A stretch of 64,000 nt of DNA from Acidobacteriaceae bacterium KBS 146 (GCA_000688615.1 JHVA01000001.1:1736001-1800000), one strand, 5' to 3'; positions 24,693-33,817 are shown, numbered from the stretch's first letter. The notes: a model not told the origin generated them from the letters alone. Program-made: numbers and translations.

Positions 24693-26072
24693 TTAATCCT
24701 TGAGCGCAGCGAGAGCCTTCTCCAGCCGCACGCCGCGCGAGGCTTTTAGGAGCACAACATCACCCTCCCCGAGATTCGAACTCATCCATTCGCCTGCCTC
24801 TTCCGGCGTATCGATAAAGCTGGCATTTCCACCGGCAGACAACGCACCTTCGACGAGTGCTGAGGCAACGCCACGGACACCCAGGATGATGCTGACTCCC
24901 CTCTCGGCCATTCTGCGGCCGCAGGCTGCATGCAGCGCGGCGGCCTCGGGTCCCAGCTCCAGCATCTCCCCAGCGATGGCAATGTGGCGGTTGCCCGGCA
25001 TTGCCATCAGGGCGTCGATCATCGCATCGAGAGCCCTGGGATTGGAGTTATAGGAGTCGTTGATGAGGGTCGCGCCGTGCCATGAAAGCACCTCGCCGCG
25101 CTTATCGGAGGGCTGCAGGGCTGCGATCGCGGTGGCGCACTCACTCAATGGAATTCCACTCTGTACGCCCACGGCGATGGCAGCTAAAGCATTCAGAACG
25201 TTGTGACGTCCGAGCAACTGGAGCTGCACTGAAGCGCGCTGCGAATCGACAACAGCTTCGAACCGGATGCCCCTGGCCCCCAGCTCCTCAAGATTTTCCG
25301 CGCGAACCTGCGCGTCTCCCGATAATCCATACAGAACAGCTCGCTCTCCCATGTCGCGACCAAACTCCCGCACGTAGCGATCGTCCGCATTCAGGAAGGC
25401 GATGCCATCGGGTGGCAAGGACTCAACCAACTCGTACTTCGCTCGCGCGATGCCGGCCAGGCCATCGGGAAAGAACTCAATGTGAACCGGAGCTACGTTC
25501 GAGACGACGGCCCAGGTGGGCGCTGCAATTCGGGCCAACGCTGCGATCTCACCCGCATGATTCATCCCCATCTCGATGACTGCGACCTGATGGTCATGCT
25601 CGAGCCGCAACAGCTGCAAAGGAACACCGAAGGCGTTATTGAGATTGCCGGCAGATTTAAGAACACGAAACCTCGCGCTGAGAACCTGCGCAACCGCTTC
25701 CTTGGTCGTCGTCTTTCCTGCAGACCCCGTAACACCGACAACCGGGCCGCCCCAATGACGGCGAACAGCATGAGCCAAACGCTGCAGCGCCAGCAGCACA
25801 CAGTCATCGCATTCGGCGACCCGCAATAGCTTCGTTTCGTCCACATCCGATGGAATCAGCCAGTGGTTGCTGACGACTGCGCCGGCCGCTCCGCTGGCAA
25901 GTGCTGCAGCGACATAGTCATGACCGTCAAGACGCTCTCCCTTTACGGCGAAGAAGAGTTCTCCAGCGCCGATCGTACGTGTGTCGATGGAGTATCCGAG
26001 CACCTCGGTAGAGGTTTCGAAGATGCCCTCGGCATGAATCCAATCGGCAATCTGGCCCAGCGTTAACTTCAT
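24693..26072 (-). CDS. murF: UDP-N-acetylmuramoyl-tripeptide--D-alanyl-D-alanine ligase MurF
   Basis: Adds D-Ala-D-Ala, finishing the pentapeptide. The N-terminal uridine-binding domain includes 'YSIDTRTIGAGELFFAVKGERLDGHDYV'. The ATP loop GSAGKTTT is at 116-123, 'VIEMGMNHAGEIAALARIA' gives the central motif, and 'LINDSYNSNPRALDAMIDAL' is the C-terminal family mark. 459 residues. Its ATG overlaps the murE stop by four bases (26069-26072), so translation is coupled. Confidence 0.96.
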   Translation of the reverse strand: MKLTLGQIADWIHAEGIFETSTEVLGYSIDTRTIGAGELFFAVKGERLDGHDYVAAALASGAAGAVVSNHWLIPSDVDETKLLRVAECDDCVLLALQRLAHAVRRHWGGPVVGVTGSAGKTTTKEAVAQVLSARFRVLKSAGNLNNAFGVPLQLLRLEHDHQVAVIEMGMNHAGEIAALARIAAPTWAVVSNVAPVHIEFFPDGLAGIARAKYELVESLPPDGIAFLNADDRYVREFGRDMGERAVLYGLSGDAQVRAENLEELGARGIRFEAVVDSQRASVQLQLLGRHNVLNALAAIAVGVQSGIPLSECATAIAALQPSDKRGEVLSWHGATLINDSYNSNPRALDAMIDALMAMPGNRHIAIAGEMLELGPEAAALHAACGRRMAERGVSIILGVRGVASALVEGALSAGGNASFIDTPEEAGEWMSSNLGEGDVVLLKASRGVRLEKALAALKD

Positions 26073-27559
26073 TTCAGTCCTTTCAACACGCGCGAGGCCA
26101 CAGCCACATCGTCGAAGGGCACGGGACCGCTTTTGAGGACCTGTACCTTCTCGTGGCCTTTTCCGGCAAGCAGAACGATGTCTTCCTGGCGGGCGGATCG
26201 AATCGCCGTCTCAATCGCCGCCGCACGATCTTCCTCTATGATGCACGGAGTTCCCGTCTCTTTTACTCCGGGCAGTGCCTCCGCGATGATGGCGGCCGGG
26301 TCTTCACTGCGAGGATTATCACTGGTGAGCACGACCAGGTCGCTGCCCTCACCCGCAGCGCGCCCCATACGCGGGCGCTTCGTGCGGTCGCGATCTCCAC
26401 CGCAACCGAACAGCGTGATCACCCTGCCGCCACGATCGTGGACCAACTCGCGAGCAAGCACGATCAGATTTCGCAGCGCATCGTCGGTATGGGCGTAATC
26501 CACGACAACTGTCAGACCGCCGTCATTGGGGACAACTTCAAATCTTCCAGGCACCTGGGCAGCGCTCTTTGCCGCGTGCGCGATCTGATCGAGCGTGAGA
26601 CCTCGGGCATGGGCAGCCGCCGAAGCAGCCAGCAGATTGTAGACATTCACTCGTCCCGTCAATGGCGACTGGATGTCAACAACGCCGTTCGGAGTCTTCA
26701 TACGAAACGTGGTCTCGCCTGCCTGCATTTGTATCTCTTCTGCGAGGAAATCGGCGCGTGCGCTGAGCCCATATCGAAGCAGCTGCGAATGCTCCATACC
26801 ATCCGCGATCTTTTCGCCGTATGGGTCGTCGATATTGACCACAGCGACACGTGGCGGAGCGGTTCCAACACCCTCGAAGAGACGTAACTTCGCCGCGAAA
26901 TAACGCTCCATCGTGCCATGAAAATCAAGATGATCCTGAGTCAGGTTTGTAAAGATGGCGACATCCACGGGCAATCCCCAGATGCGCTCCTGATCGAGCG
27001 CATGGCTCGACATCTCCATGACAGCCTCGGTCGCGCCAAGCTTCACACCTTCTGAGAACAGCTCGAGGACGTCGCGGGACTCCGGCGTCGTGTGAGGCGA
27101 TTCCCGGACCTGCCCGGCAAGATGCGTCTCGATGGTTCCAATCAGCACGCTCCTTCTGCCAACACTGTTGAGCATCGACTCCAGCAGGAAGGCAGTCGTC
27201 GTCTTGCCGTTCGTTCCCGTGACCCCACTCAAGGCAAGGTGTTGTTGCGGGTGACCGAAGATCACAGAACTCGTCTGAGAGAGGGCTCTGCGACCATGTT
27301 CGACCAGGGCAGCTCCGATGCCGGGCCGCTCATGGCGCAACTTTTCGTATGCCTCTGCCGAGTCAGTAAGGATGGCGCTGGCGCCCTGCTGTATGGCTGC
27401 GTCGATGAAGCGATTGCCATCAACGGTGCCGCCGCGCATGGCGACAAAGAGATCTCCCGGCTGAATGCGGCGCGAATCGTACTGGACCCCACGAACGACA
27501 GCCTCGGCCTCAGTGGACAAAGTGGCGTCAATCTCGCGCAGAACATCGTTCCATTGCAT
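26069..27559 (-). CDS. murE: UDP-N-acetylmuramoyl-L-alanyl-D-glutamate--2,6-diaminopimelate ligase MurE
   Basis: Adds the third stem residue. The ATP loop GTNGKTTT is at 115-122, followed by 'MEMSSHALDQERIWG' and 'NLTQDHLDFHGTMERY'. The substrate-selecting motif reads DNPR (414-417), which in this family indicates meso-diaminopimelate rather than lysine, so A1-gamma type Gram-negative peptidoglycan is predicted. 496 residues. It lies 20 bases after ftsI and overlaps murF by four bases. Confidence 0.96.
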   Translation of the reverse strand: MQWNDVLREIDATLSTEAEAVVRGVQYDSRRIQPGDLFVAMRGGTVDGNRFIDAAIQQGASAILTDSAEAYEKLRHERPGIGAALVEHGRRALSQTSSVIFGHPQQHLALSGVTGTNGKTTTAFLLESMLNSVGRRSVLIGTIETHLAGQVRESPHTTPESRDVLELFSEGVKLGATEAVMEMSSHALDQERIWGLPVDVAIFTNLTQDHLDFHGTMERYFAAKLRLFEGVGTAPPRVAVVNIDDPYGEKIADGMEHSQLLRYGLSARADFLAEEIQMQAGETTFRMKTPNGVVDIQSPLTGRVNVYNLLAASAAAHARGLTLDQIAHAAKSAAQVPGRFEVVPNDGGLTVVVDYAHTDDALRNLIVLARELVHDRGGRVITLFGCGGDRDRTKRPRMGRAAGEGSDLVVLTSDNPRSEDPAAIIAEALPGVKETGTPCIIEEDRAAAIETAIRSARQEDIVLLAGKGHEKVQVLKSGPVPFDDVAVASRVLKGLK

Positions 27560-27579
27560 AAGGGGATTTTATGTGGGAT

Positions 27580-29916
27580 TCAGTGCGAGAATTTTACGAC
27601 GACCTCGGTACCTGCTGGGACCATCGTTCCAGGGGCCGGAGCCTGCTCTTTTGCAAGGCCGCTTCCGACCGGCTGCACGCGAAGTCCAGTCTGACCTGCC
27701 TTCTCAACGACCGTGCGGAGAGACTGACCCTCAAATGAGGGAACAGCAACTCGATGACTGGCATCGACGACCACGCCTCCATCCTGGCGGAGTTGCACGG
27801 CAGGTGCGACATGCGGTGCAACGGCAGAGGCGTTCTGCTGGGCCGAGTCATTGGTCGAGCTTGCCCGGAACCCTGCGAGTACCTTTTCCGGCAGCATCTC
27901 TGCCAGGCGCGAGGGCTTGCTGGGGGTTCGGGTGGCAGTCTCCGTCGCCTTTTGCGTGGTTGAGGAACGGTCATCCACATCGGGCGCAGCCGGGGCGGTG
28001 CTGTTCTGCGCTGCACGGAGAGGATCGTCGGCAGGGAGGTTGTTGATGTCGGCGAACATCTGATTGAGATCGGCGCCATTGTCGATGGGCGACTCTGATG
28101 CAACCTCCTTGGTAGCCTCCATCATCTGCTTCGGAGTCTTCAGGGGTTGATCGTGCGGCACACCAAGATACTCAAGAACCTCCTGGGCAACTTCCTGGAA
28201 GACGGGGGCACTGGTTTCTGCGCCGTAACGCGAACCTACCGTCGGGGTGTCGATCACTACTGCGATGGAGATGGCAGGATTACTGACCGGAGCGAAACCT
28301 GCAAAGCTGGCGACCAGTTTGGTATGCGAGTACGTATGCGTCGCCGGATCAATCTTCTGCGCGGTCCCTGTCTTTCCAGCCGAGCTGTATCCGTTGAGCT
28401 GTGCTTTTTTTCCGGTTCCCTCGGTGACGATGCCCTGCATCATCATGCGCATCTTCGCCGAGGTCAACTCCTTGATCACACGATGCGCTCCCTCGGGCAG
28501 CGGATTCGGCAGCTGGTTCGAGGGACGGAAGACGATGGGCTTAAGACGCGGATCGCCTTTGACTTCATCGGTCGATTGCAGCAGGATGTGTGGCGCCATA
28601 TACACTCCGCCGTTCGCGATCGCACTAACCATCGTGACGAGCTGTACCGGAGTTACGCCAACCTCCTGGCCAATTGCGAGGGAAAGAATACTAGTTGCGT
28701 CCCACTTGCGAGGATTGCGCAAAAGGCCGCGCGTCTCGCTGGGAAGCTCGATCCCGCTCCGATCACCGAACCCGAAAGAACGCATATAGTCATAGAACTT
28801 CTGATTGCCCAGCTTGAGCGCCATCTTCGCTGCACCTACGTCGCTCGAGTGCTCAAGTGCGTACTGTACGGTCACTCGCCCGAAACGGTCGCTGTGATCG
28901 TCGTGCAGGGTACGGCCAAACATCGTCATTGCGCCGAACTGGCAATCGACGATGTCTGTGGGCTGCACCCCTGCGCCATCGATTGCTGCCGCATAGGTGA
29001 CCAGCTTAAAGGTCGAGCCAGGCTCGTAAACGTCGCTGACGGCGAGGTTCTGCAGCACGCCCGGATGAATGTGCCGGTTATCGTTGGGATTGAACCGTGG
29101 CGCGATAGCCAGCGCAAGAATCTGCCCGGTGTGCGGGTCCTGGACCACGACGGTTCCATGCGCAGCCTTCATCTTCTCCATCTGCGCGTCGAGTGCCCGC
29201 TCCGCCATGTACTGAATATTGGCGTCCACAGAGAGGACCAGGTTCTCTCCCGGCATGGGCTGGTTCTCTTCACTGCCAAGGACATGGCGTTTCGCATCGA
29301 CCGCGGTCATTACGTGGCCGGGAGTTCCGTGCATCTCGTCATCGAACTCACGCTCGAGGCCGCTGAGACCGGTATCGTCCGTGCCGACATACCCGAGCAC
29401 CTGCGCTGCCAGATCGTTGCTGGGATAGAAGCGCTTAAACTCTTTCTGGAAATAGACGCCCTTCAGATTAAGCTCGCGAACCCGCGTAGCCGTCTCCGCA
29501 TCCACGCGTCGGGCCACCCAGGCGAAATTACGGGATGCGTTGAACCGCGCAAGCATCTGCTTGTCTGAGGTGAAATTGTCCTGCGCGTCGGTGTGGACAA
29601 TTTTTGCGAGGATGTCGGCAGTCGAACCGCGGTTCTCGCCCAGTTCATTGGGCACGGCATAGATGCTGTCGACCAGCACCGTCATGGCCATCTCTTTAAG
29701 ATTGCGGTCGTAGAGAACTCCGCGCCGCGGAGCAATCTCAAAGGTTCGCTGCTGCTGACGCGCTGCGCGCTCGACGAAATCCCCGTGGCGGACGACCTGC
29801 AACCAAACCAGGCGAATGCCGATGGCCGCCGTCCAGAAAACGAAAAAAAGCGCCACGTTGACGAACCGGATTCTCCGAATGGGAGCGGTCAGTGTCTGCC
29901 GTGGCGCCTTGTTCAT
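27580..29916 (-). CDS. ftsI: division-specific class B penicillin-binding protein FtsI with a C-terminal PASTA domain
   Basis: Septal D,D-transpeptidase. From the ATG at 29916 (GGAAG upstream; a GTG 17 codons earlier is possible) the 778-residue protein has one membrane segment (about 18-40) and a PBP dimerisation domain to about 215. The transpeptidase domain carries STFK (301-304), SSD (357-359) and KTGT (515-518). The SxN motif thus ends in Asp. A Ser/Pro/Thr-rich linker leads to one PASTA domain in the last 65 residues ('HRVAVPSFEGQSLRTVVEKA', 'GTMVPAGTEVVVKFS'). It follows ftsL and precedes murE. Confidence 0.94.
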   Translation of the reverse strand: MNKAPRQTLTAPIRRIRFVNVALFFVFWTAAIGIRLVWLQVVRHGDFVERAARQQQRTFEIAPRRGVLYDRNLKEMAMTVLVDSIYAVPNELGENRGSTADILAKIVHTDAQDNFTSDKQMLARFNASRNFAWVARRVDAETATRVRELNLKGVYFQKEFKRFYPSNDLAAQVLGYVGTDDTGLSGLEREFDDEMHGTPGHVMTAVDAKRHVLGSEENQPMPGENLVLSVDANIQYMAERALDAQMEKMKAAHGTVVVQDPHTGQILALAIAPRFNPNDNRHIHPGVLQNLAVSDVYEPGSTFKLVTYAAAIDGAGVQPTDIVDCQFGAMTMFGRTLHDDHSDRFGRVTVQYALEHSSDVGAAKMALKLGNQKFYDYMRSFGFGDRSGIELPSETRGLLRNPRKWDATSILSLAIGQEVGVTPVQLVTMVSAIANGGVYMAPHILLQSTDEVKGDPRLKPIVFRPSNQLPNPLPEGAHRVIKELTSAKMRMMMQGIVTEGTGKKAQLNGYSSAGKTGTAQKIDPATHTYSHTKLVASFAGFAPVSNPAISIAVVIDTPTVGSRYGAETSAPVFQEVAQEVLEYLGVPHDQPLKTPKQMMEATKEVASESPIDNGADLNQMFADINNLPADDPLRAAQNSTAPAAPDVDDRSSTTQKATETATRTPSKPSRLAEMLPEKVLAGFRASSTNDSAQQNASAVAPHVAPAVQLRQDGGVVVDASHRVAVPSFEGQSLRTVVEKAGQTGLRVQPVGSGLAKEQAPAPGTMVPAGTEVVVKFSH

Positions 29917-29971
29917 GATGGTTCTTCCAATCTTACTTCGATTTCTGTCTCGCGGTGCTTCAACCACCTCT

Positions 29972-30502
29972 CTATCGGGCTACGATAGCTGGAGCCTGGG
30001 CTTCGGCCCATACGGGCCCACCGGCACTGGTTTCACTTCCATCGGGACGAACCACCTGTCCGGGCTGCGGTGCGTCAAGGCCGAGCTGCCGGGCGATCTT
30101 GTCGATCCTCTCCGGATCCGTCAACTGAGCCTCATTCAAACGAAGCTGATGATTCTGCTCCCGCAGCTGCTCCACCTGCTGCTTCTGCGCCTCGACCCTG
30201 TAACCGATCTCGATGGCCATGAAGTGCTGCCATACATAGACCATGACCAGCACAAAGAGCATGCTCATCACCACGGTGAACTGACGCATCTCGCGACGGC
30301 GCTCCGGGTCGTCGGCCTTAACCAGCCGGGTGTTGTCGAGATGCTTGGCAAAGAACACCTCGGGCGTAGGACCTCGACGGGCCTTTCGCTGTGCCTCCAG
30401 CAGCGCACGATTTCGCTCTGCAACAGATTCTGTGCGGCGCTGAGGCCGTGCCGCCGCGCTCATCATCTCGATCTGCTGTCCTGCCATTACCGACGCTGCC
30501 AT
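29972..30502 (-). CDS. ftsL: FtsL-like divisome protein
   Basis: A 176-residue bitopic protein between rsmH and ftsI, the FtsL position in dcw clusters. A long basic cytoplasmic N-terminus (about 1-70) is followed by a membrane helix (FTVVMSMLFVLVMVYVW, about 74-92). A short periplasmic leucine-zipper-like coil follows ('EAQKQQVEQLREQNHQLRLNEAQL', about 103-126) with the 'DPERIDKIARQLGLDAP' motif that ends many FtsL and DivIC proteins. The first 13 residues may be an over-extension, since ATGs occur at residues 6, 13 and 14. Sequence identity in this family is always low, so the call leans on position and topology. Confidence 0.82.
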   Translation of the reverse strand: MAASVMAGQQIEMMSAAARPQRRTESVAERNRALLEAQRKARRGPTPEVFFAKHLDNTRLVKADDPERRREMRQFTVVMSMLFVLVMVYVWQHFMAIEIGYRVEAQKQQVEQLREQNHQLRLNEAQLTDPERIDKIARQLGLDAPQPGQVVRPDGSETSAGGPVWAEAQAPAIVAR

Positions 30503-30678
30503 CGCGCACCTCTCGTTTTCCTGCTACTCTGCCATCCTCACGAACGAAACCGGGCTGGGATCGTTATAAGAGGAAGGGACCTTTTGTTACTGGTTGTCTT
30601 TCGCCTGAAAGCACGGTGGGACAACCCCAGCCCGATCACTTGTCTGCTCCCTGCTCTGCTGCGTAGAACCAAACCCTG

Positions 30679-31572
30679 CTAAATCCTGACTGCTGCCCGC
30701 AGCTTCGCACTTCGCGATCGCGGATTTCGCTGCTCTTCCTGCTCGCCGGCAACCACCGGCTTCTTCGTCAAAATCTCGTACACTCCACTGCGTCCCGCCT
30801 CGCGAAACGCATCTTTTACGAGCCTGTCTTCGAGCGAGTGAAAGCTGATCAGAACCAGCCTTCCCCCCACTTTCAGAAGAGATGGCGCGCTCTCCAGCAG
30901 CGTCCTGATCTCCCCAAGCTCATCATTCACTCGAATTCGAAGTGCCTGAAAGGTCCGTGTCGCCGGATGAATCTTGTCACCTTTCATTGATGGGGCCGCA
31001 GCCGATACGACTTTCGCCAGTTGTGCGGTTGTCGTAATCGGCCGGGCCCTCACAATGGCTCTGGCGATTCTCCGCGACCTCCTTTCCTCTCCGAATTCGT
31101 AAATCAGGTCGGCGAGCTCGTTTTCGTCTTCCTGATTTACCACTTGTTCGGCCGTCTCCCCCGTGCGCGTATCCATCCGCATATCCAAGGGACCTTCTGA
31201 CCGAAAACTGAATCCTCTGTGCGCCTCATCCAGCTGCAGGCTGCTTACACCAAAATCGGCAAGCAGACCATCGAGGCTTGCAGGCTCAATCTCGCTTGCC
31301 GCCTCGGAGAATGCCTTCGGCACCAACCGAATCTCCGGCATCTCCGGACCCAGCTCTTCGCGAAGCCTTTCGAGCCTCTCCTCCGCGAGCTTCATTGCCT
31401 GAGGGTCGCGATCGAATGCGATCAGCTTTCCCTTCGGTCCTAGCCTCCTCGCAATCTCCGAGGAATGGCCCGCGAGTCCAAGGGTCGTGTCCGCATAAAC
31501 ACCCCCTGGCCGCACATCGAGGTACTTCAAAACTTCTTCTAAAAGAACCGGCACATGCTGCGGTTTACTCAT
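30679..31572 (-). CDS. rsmH: 16S rRNA (cytosine(1402)-N(4))-methyltransferase RsmH
   Basis: SAM-dependent methyltransferase of the 30S P site. The ATG at 31572 (MSKPQHVPVLLEEVLKYL) has GGAG six bases upstream; a longer frame adds 17 unrelated residues. Motifs: 'YADTTLGLAGHSSEIARRL' (SAM loop), 'LIAFDRDPQAMKLAEERL', 'GLLADFGVSSLQLDEAHRGFSF', 'PLDMRMD' and the C-terminal 'LISFHSLEDRLVK'. 297 residues is typical. It lies 75 bases after mraZ and begins the dcw biosynthetic genes. Confidence 0.96.
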   Translation of the reverse strand: MSKPQHVPVLLEEVLKYLDVRPGGVYADTTLGLAGHSSEIARRLGPKGKLIAFDRDPQAMKLAEERLERLREELGPEMPEIRLVPKAFSEAASEIEPASLDGLLADFGVSSLQLDEAHRGFSFRSEGPLDMRMDTRTGETAEQVVNQEDENELADLIYEFGEERRSRRIARAIVRARPITTTAQLAKVVSAAAPSMKGDKIHPATRTFQALRIRVNDELGEIRTLLESAPSLLKVGGRLVLISFHSLEDRLVKDAFREAGRSGVYEILTKKPVVAGEQEEQRNPRSRSAKLRAAVRI

Positions 31573-31647
31573 CGATCTCCGCCCTCTGTGCTGCCCCTGG
31601 GGGCCAACTTCGTCTTCCTGCAAGCTGATCCCAGCTTGTCGACCTTC

Positions 31648-32088
31648 CTATAACCCAAAATCTGCCAGCGCCGTCATATCCGCCTCGTTCATGGGCTGAG
31701 CCTCCAGCTCCGCCTTGAACGAATCGTGGTTGACCACTTCAAGAAACGTCTGCGAACCCAGAACCACGACATCTCCCACCACCTTGGCCGACTCCCGCAG
31801 AATCTGCGGCAAAAGCAACCGGCCCTGCGTGTCCATCTCTGCCATCTGTCCGTAATAGTTCGTTACGTCCAGAAACTTCTTCTTGGCCGGGTTCATGGAA
31901 GGAATCGCCGCCAGCTTCTCCTCGATCTTTTCCCACTCCTTCAGCGGATAGATCTCTGCCCGCTTCCCGTCCTTGCTGGTGATGTAGAACTGGGGACCAT
32001 ACAGCTCATCCACCCGCCGCTTGAACTCCGCCGGCAGCTTCAGCCGGCCTTTTTCGTCCACGCGAGTTGGGTGATTTCCCCGAAACAT
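31648..32088 (-). CDS. mraZ: transcriptional regulator MraZ
   Basis: First gene of the dcw cluster and its regulator. The 146-residue protein has two SpoVT/AbrB-like swapped-hairpin domains, each with the D-x-x-GR-L-x-LP motif: 'VDEKGRLKLPAEFK' (about 10-23) and 'MDTQGRLLLPQILRE' (about 84-98). MraZ forms ring oligomers that bind tandem repeats in its own promoter; three 10-bp-spaced GTGG repeats are visible about 100 bases upstream. Confidence 0.95.
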   Translation of the reverse strand: MFRGNHPTRVDEKGRLKLPAEFKRRVDELYGPQFYITSKDGKRAEIYPLKEWEKIEEKLAAIPSMNPAKKKFLDVTNYYGQMAEMDTQGRLLLPQILRESAKVVGDVVVLGSQTFLEVVNHDSFKAELEAQPMNEADMTALADFGL

Positions 32089-32174
32089 AACGACCTCGGT
32101 ACCTCTGTTCCCTGCTCAAGTCAGGAGTGGGGTTATGTGGGGTAGACTTTCTTCAAAATCTTGCTTTGAATAGT

Positions 32175-32208
32175 CCCTTTCGTTCCACTTTTTACCACTT
32201 CCGTCCAC
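32175..32208 (-). promoter_or_regulatory. putative MraZ operator (10-bp direct repeats)
   Basis: On the minus strand GTGG occurs at exactly 10-bp intervals (CCAC on the plus strand at 32185-32188, 32195-32198 and 32205-32208), with a fourth degenerate unit (AGGG, 32174-32177). MraZ in other bacteria binds three or four TGGG/GTGG-type repeats with this spacing just upstream of mraZ. The array begins just after the predicted -10 box, which would suit autorepression. Confidence 0.75.
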
Positions 32209-32237
32209 ATAGTCTCGTAGTAGAGAGTCGCTGTAAA
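32209..32237 (-). promoter_or_regulatory. candidate sigma-70 promoter for the dcw cluster
   Basis: Minus strand -35 TTTACA (32232-32237) and -10 GACTAT (32209-32214) separated by exactly 17 bases. The -35 matches consensus in five of six positions and the -10 is moderate. It sits directly upstream of the GTGG repeats and about 120 bases before mraZ. Confidence 0.5.
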
Positions 32238-32288
32238 GAACGGAATTTGCAGAAAAGTGGAAAAAACCCGACCATTCCCACAATGGGC

Positions 32289-32297
32289 TGTGGATAA
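32289..32297 (-). promoter_or_regulatory. perfect DnaA-box match upstream of mraZ
   Basis: TTATCCACA on the minus strand, the strict DnaA box consensus, about 55 bases upstream of the predicted -35. It is a single site, so it is not an origin; it could link dcw expression to DnaA or be a chance match. Confidence 0.4.
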
Positions 32298-32425
32298 ACC
32301 AGTCGATGGGGTTATCAGATTAGGCAACCACTATATATTGGGCTAACGAAGGCGGTTCATGCCAACTCTGTCACTTGCGAGGTCATCGAGCATCTGATAG
32401 GCGAAGCAAAAGCGAAAGTGTCGCC

Positions 32426-32953
32426 TCAGGTGCTCTGGGCGACCTTCTTTCTCTTCAGCAGCCATATAAGGTAGGCGAGTACCGCGAGGTTGATTGCCAG
32501 CAAACTGAGCCGGAACCAGTTCGGATGACGTGCCAGCTCGAACAGCTCCCACGGAAGGAAGGAGATGGTCAGGCTCAGGGTCAGGTACTCCGCCCAGACC
32601 TTCTCCAGCATCAGACCGATCCCCTCGGTCAGAGCCAGCAGCGAGTAGCCAAAGGTTGCAAGGCTGATTTGTTTGAGCCGATGAGCATCGATCAGGTCAA
32701 CTTTATCGAGCAGCAGGGTAACCACCTTGCTCTCCGGATCGAACTTGAGTGCTGTCGCCAGGCGCATAATCTCGTCGCCAAGATCTTTGTGCAGCAGATG
32801 GACGGCGCCAATTCCCAGTAGAAAGAAGAGGATGGCTTTGCCCAGCTTGAAAAGACCAATGGCCATCAGACCGCGATCACGGTGATGGTGTGCGCCGGAA
32901 CTGGCCGCGGAGGAGCTCGTCCAGTTGCGATCGGTTGAAAGTTCCGTTTCCAT
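32426..32953 (-). CDS. DUF2127 family membrane protein
   Basis: A 175-residue membrane protein with 'HHHRDRGLMAIGLFKLGKAILFFLLGIGAVHLLH' near the start and a pattern of three or four hydrophobic helices, ending LLKRKKVAQST. The 'GLMAIGLFKLGKA' opening and 'FLPWELFELARHPNWFRL' end are typical of DUF2127, whose function is unknown. The ATG at 32953 is preferred over a TTG 13 codons earlier. It lies on the minus strand just upstream of the mraZ regulatory region and faces away from the fasciclin gene. Confidence 0.75.
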   Translation of the reverse strand: METELSTDRNWTSSSAASSGAHHHRDRGLMAIGLFKLGKAILFFLLGIGAVHLLHKDLGDEIMRLATALKFDPESKVVTLLLDKVDLIDAHRLKQISLATFGYSLLALTEGIGLMLEKVWAEYLTLSLTISFLPWELFELARHPNWFRLSLLAINLAVLAYLIWLLKRKKVAQST

Positions 32954-33169
32954 CCTGATTCTCAGTTGACGGACTCCCGCACGAAATGTCAACGCCAGTG
33001 CAGCAAGGGAAGATGTGCCGGCCCCTGGCGGGGATTGTAGAAATCGAGTGGGACGGAATCGCAGTCAGAAAATAACGGCCGATCAATCCGATTTGCGAAT
33101 CCGGGCGTTCTACAAGTGTGCGCACAGGCAGAGAAGCAAAATCGAAGCTTATCTAATGAGGACGATCCA

Positions 33170-33724
33170 ATGAAGAAACAAATGATGATTCTGGCCACGA
33201 TGGCACTCGCCTTCTGCGCCGGGACAGCAAGTGCGCAGATGAAAGACCCGATGGTCGGCGGCGCGGAGATGTTTCCATCGAAGACCATTGTGGAAAATGC
33301 GATGAATTCGCCGATCCATAAGACCCTGGTCGCCGCAGTCAAAGGTGCCGGGCTGGTAGACACCTTGAACGGCCCGGGCCCATTCACTGTATTTGCTCCA
33401 ACGGATGAGGCATTCAATCAGCTGCCTGCGGGTACCGTCGACAATCTCGTGAAGCCGGAGAATAAGGCGACCCTGACCAAAATTCTGACGTACCACGTCG
33501 TACCGGGGAAGATCAGCGCAAAACAACTGGCGTCCATGGTCAAAGCTGAAGGCGGAAAAGCCACACTCAAGACCGTGCAGGGGGAGCCGCTCATAGCTTC
33601 CATGGCGGGCAGCAACATCGTGCTGACTGACGCCAAGGGCGGAACTGCAACGGTAACAACGGCGGATGTGTTTCAGTCGAATGGCGTCATTCACGTGATC
33701 AACGCCGTTTTAATGCCCAATTAG
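33170..33724 (+). CDS. secreted fasciclin (FAS1) domain protein
   Basis: A 184-residue exported protein. The ATG at 33170 (GAGGA about 8 bases upstream) opens a clean signal peptide ending TASAQ. The single FAS1 domain shows 'NSPIHKTLVAAVKGAGLVDTLNGPGPFTVFAPTDEAFNQLP' and 'ILTYHVVPGKISAKQL', with the C-terminal 'NGVIHVINAVLMPN'. FAS1 proteins act in adhesion or matrix contact. It is followed by a strong terminator and appears monocistronic. Confidence 0.92.
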   Translation: MKKQMMILATMALAFCAGTASAQMKDPMVGGAEMFPSKTIVENAMNSPIHKTLVAAVKGAGLVDTLNGPGPFTVFAPTDEAFNQLPAGTVDNLVKPENKATLTKILTYHVVPGKISAKQLASMVKAEGGKATLKTVQGEPLIASMAGSNIVLTDAKGGTATVTTADVFQSNGVIHVINAVLMPN

Positions 33725-33731
33725 CTCTTAC

Positions 33732-33774
33732 AAGGCGTCTCAAGTATTCAGGTCCCTGAGACGCCTTCTTTTTC
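33732..33774 (+). terminator. rho-independent terminator after the fasciclin gene
   Basis: Perfect stem AAGGCGTCTCA (33732-33742) / TGAGACGCCTT (33757-33767), then a T-rich run to 33774. It begins eight bases past the stop. Confidence 0.9.
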
Positions 33775-33817
33775 CCGCCGGAATTGTCATCCCCGCAAGT
33801 TTCGCGCAATCCTCACT

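Noticed and set aside
28147-29568. Long plus-strand open frame (473 codons) across ftsI
   Set aside because: It is antisense to a complete, motif-bearing ftsI; high GC content makes such shadows common, and its translation has no recognisable domain.
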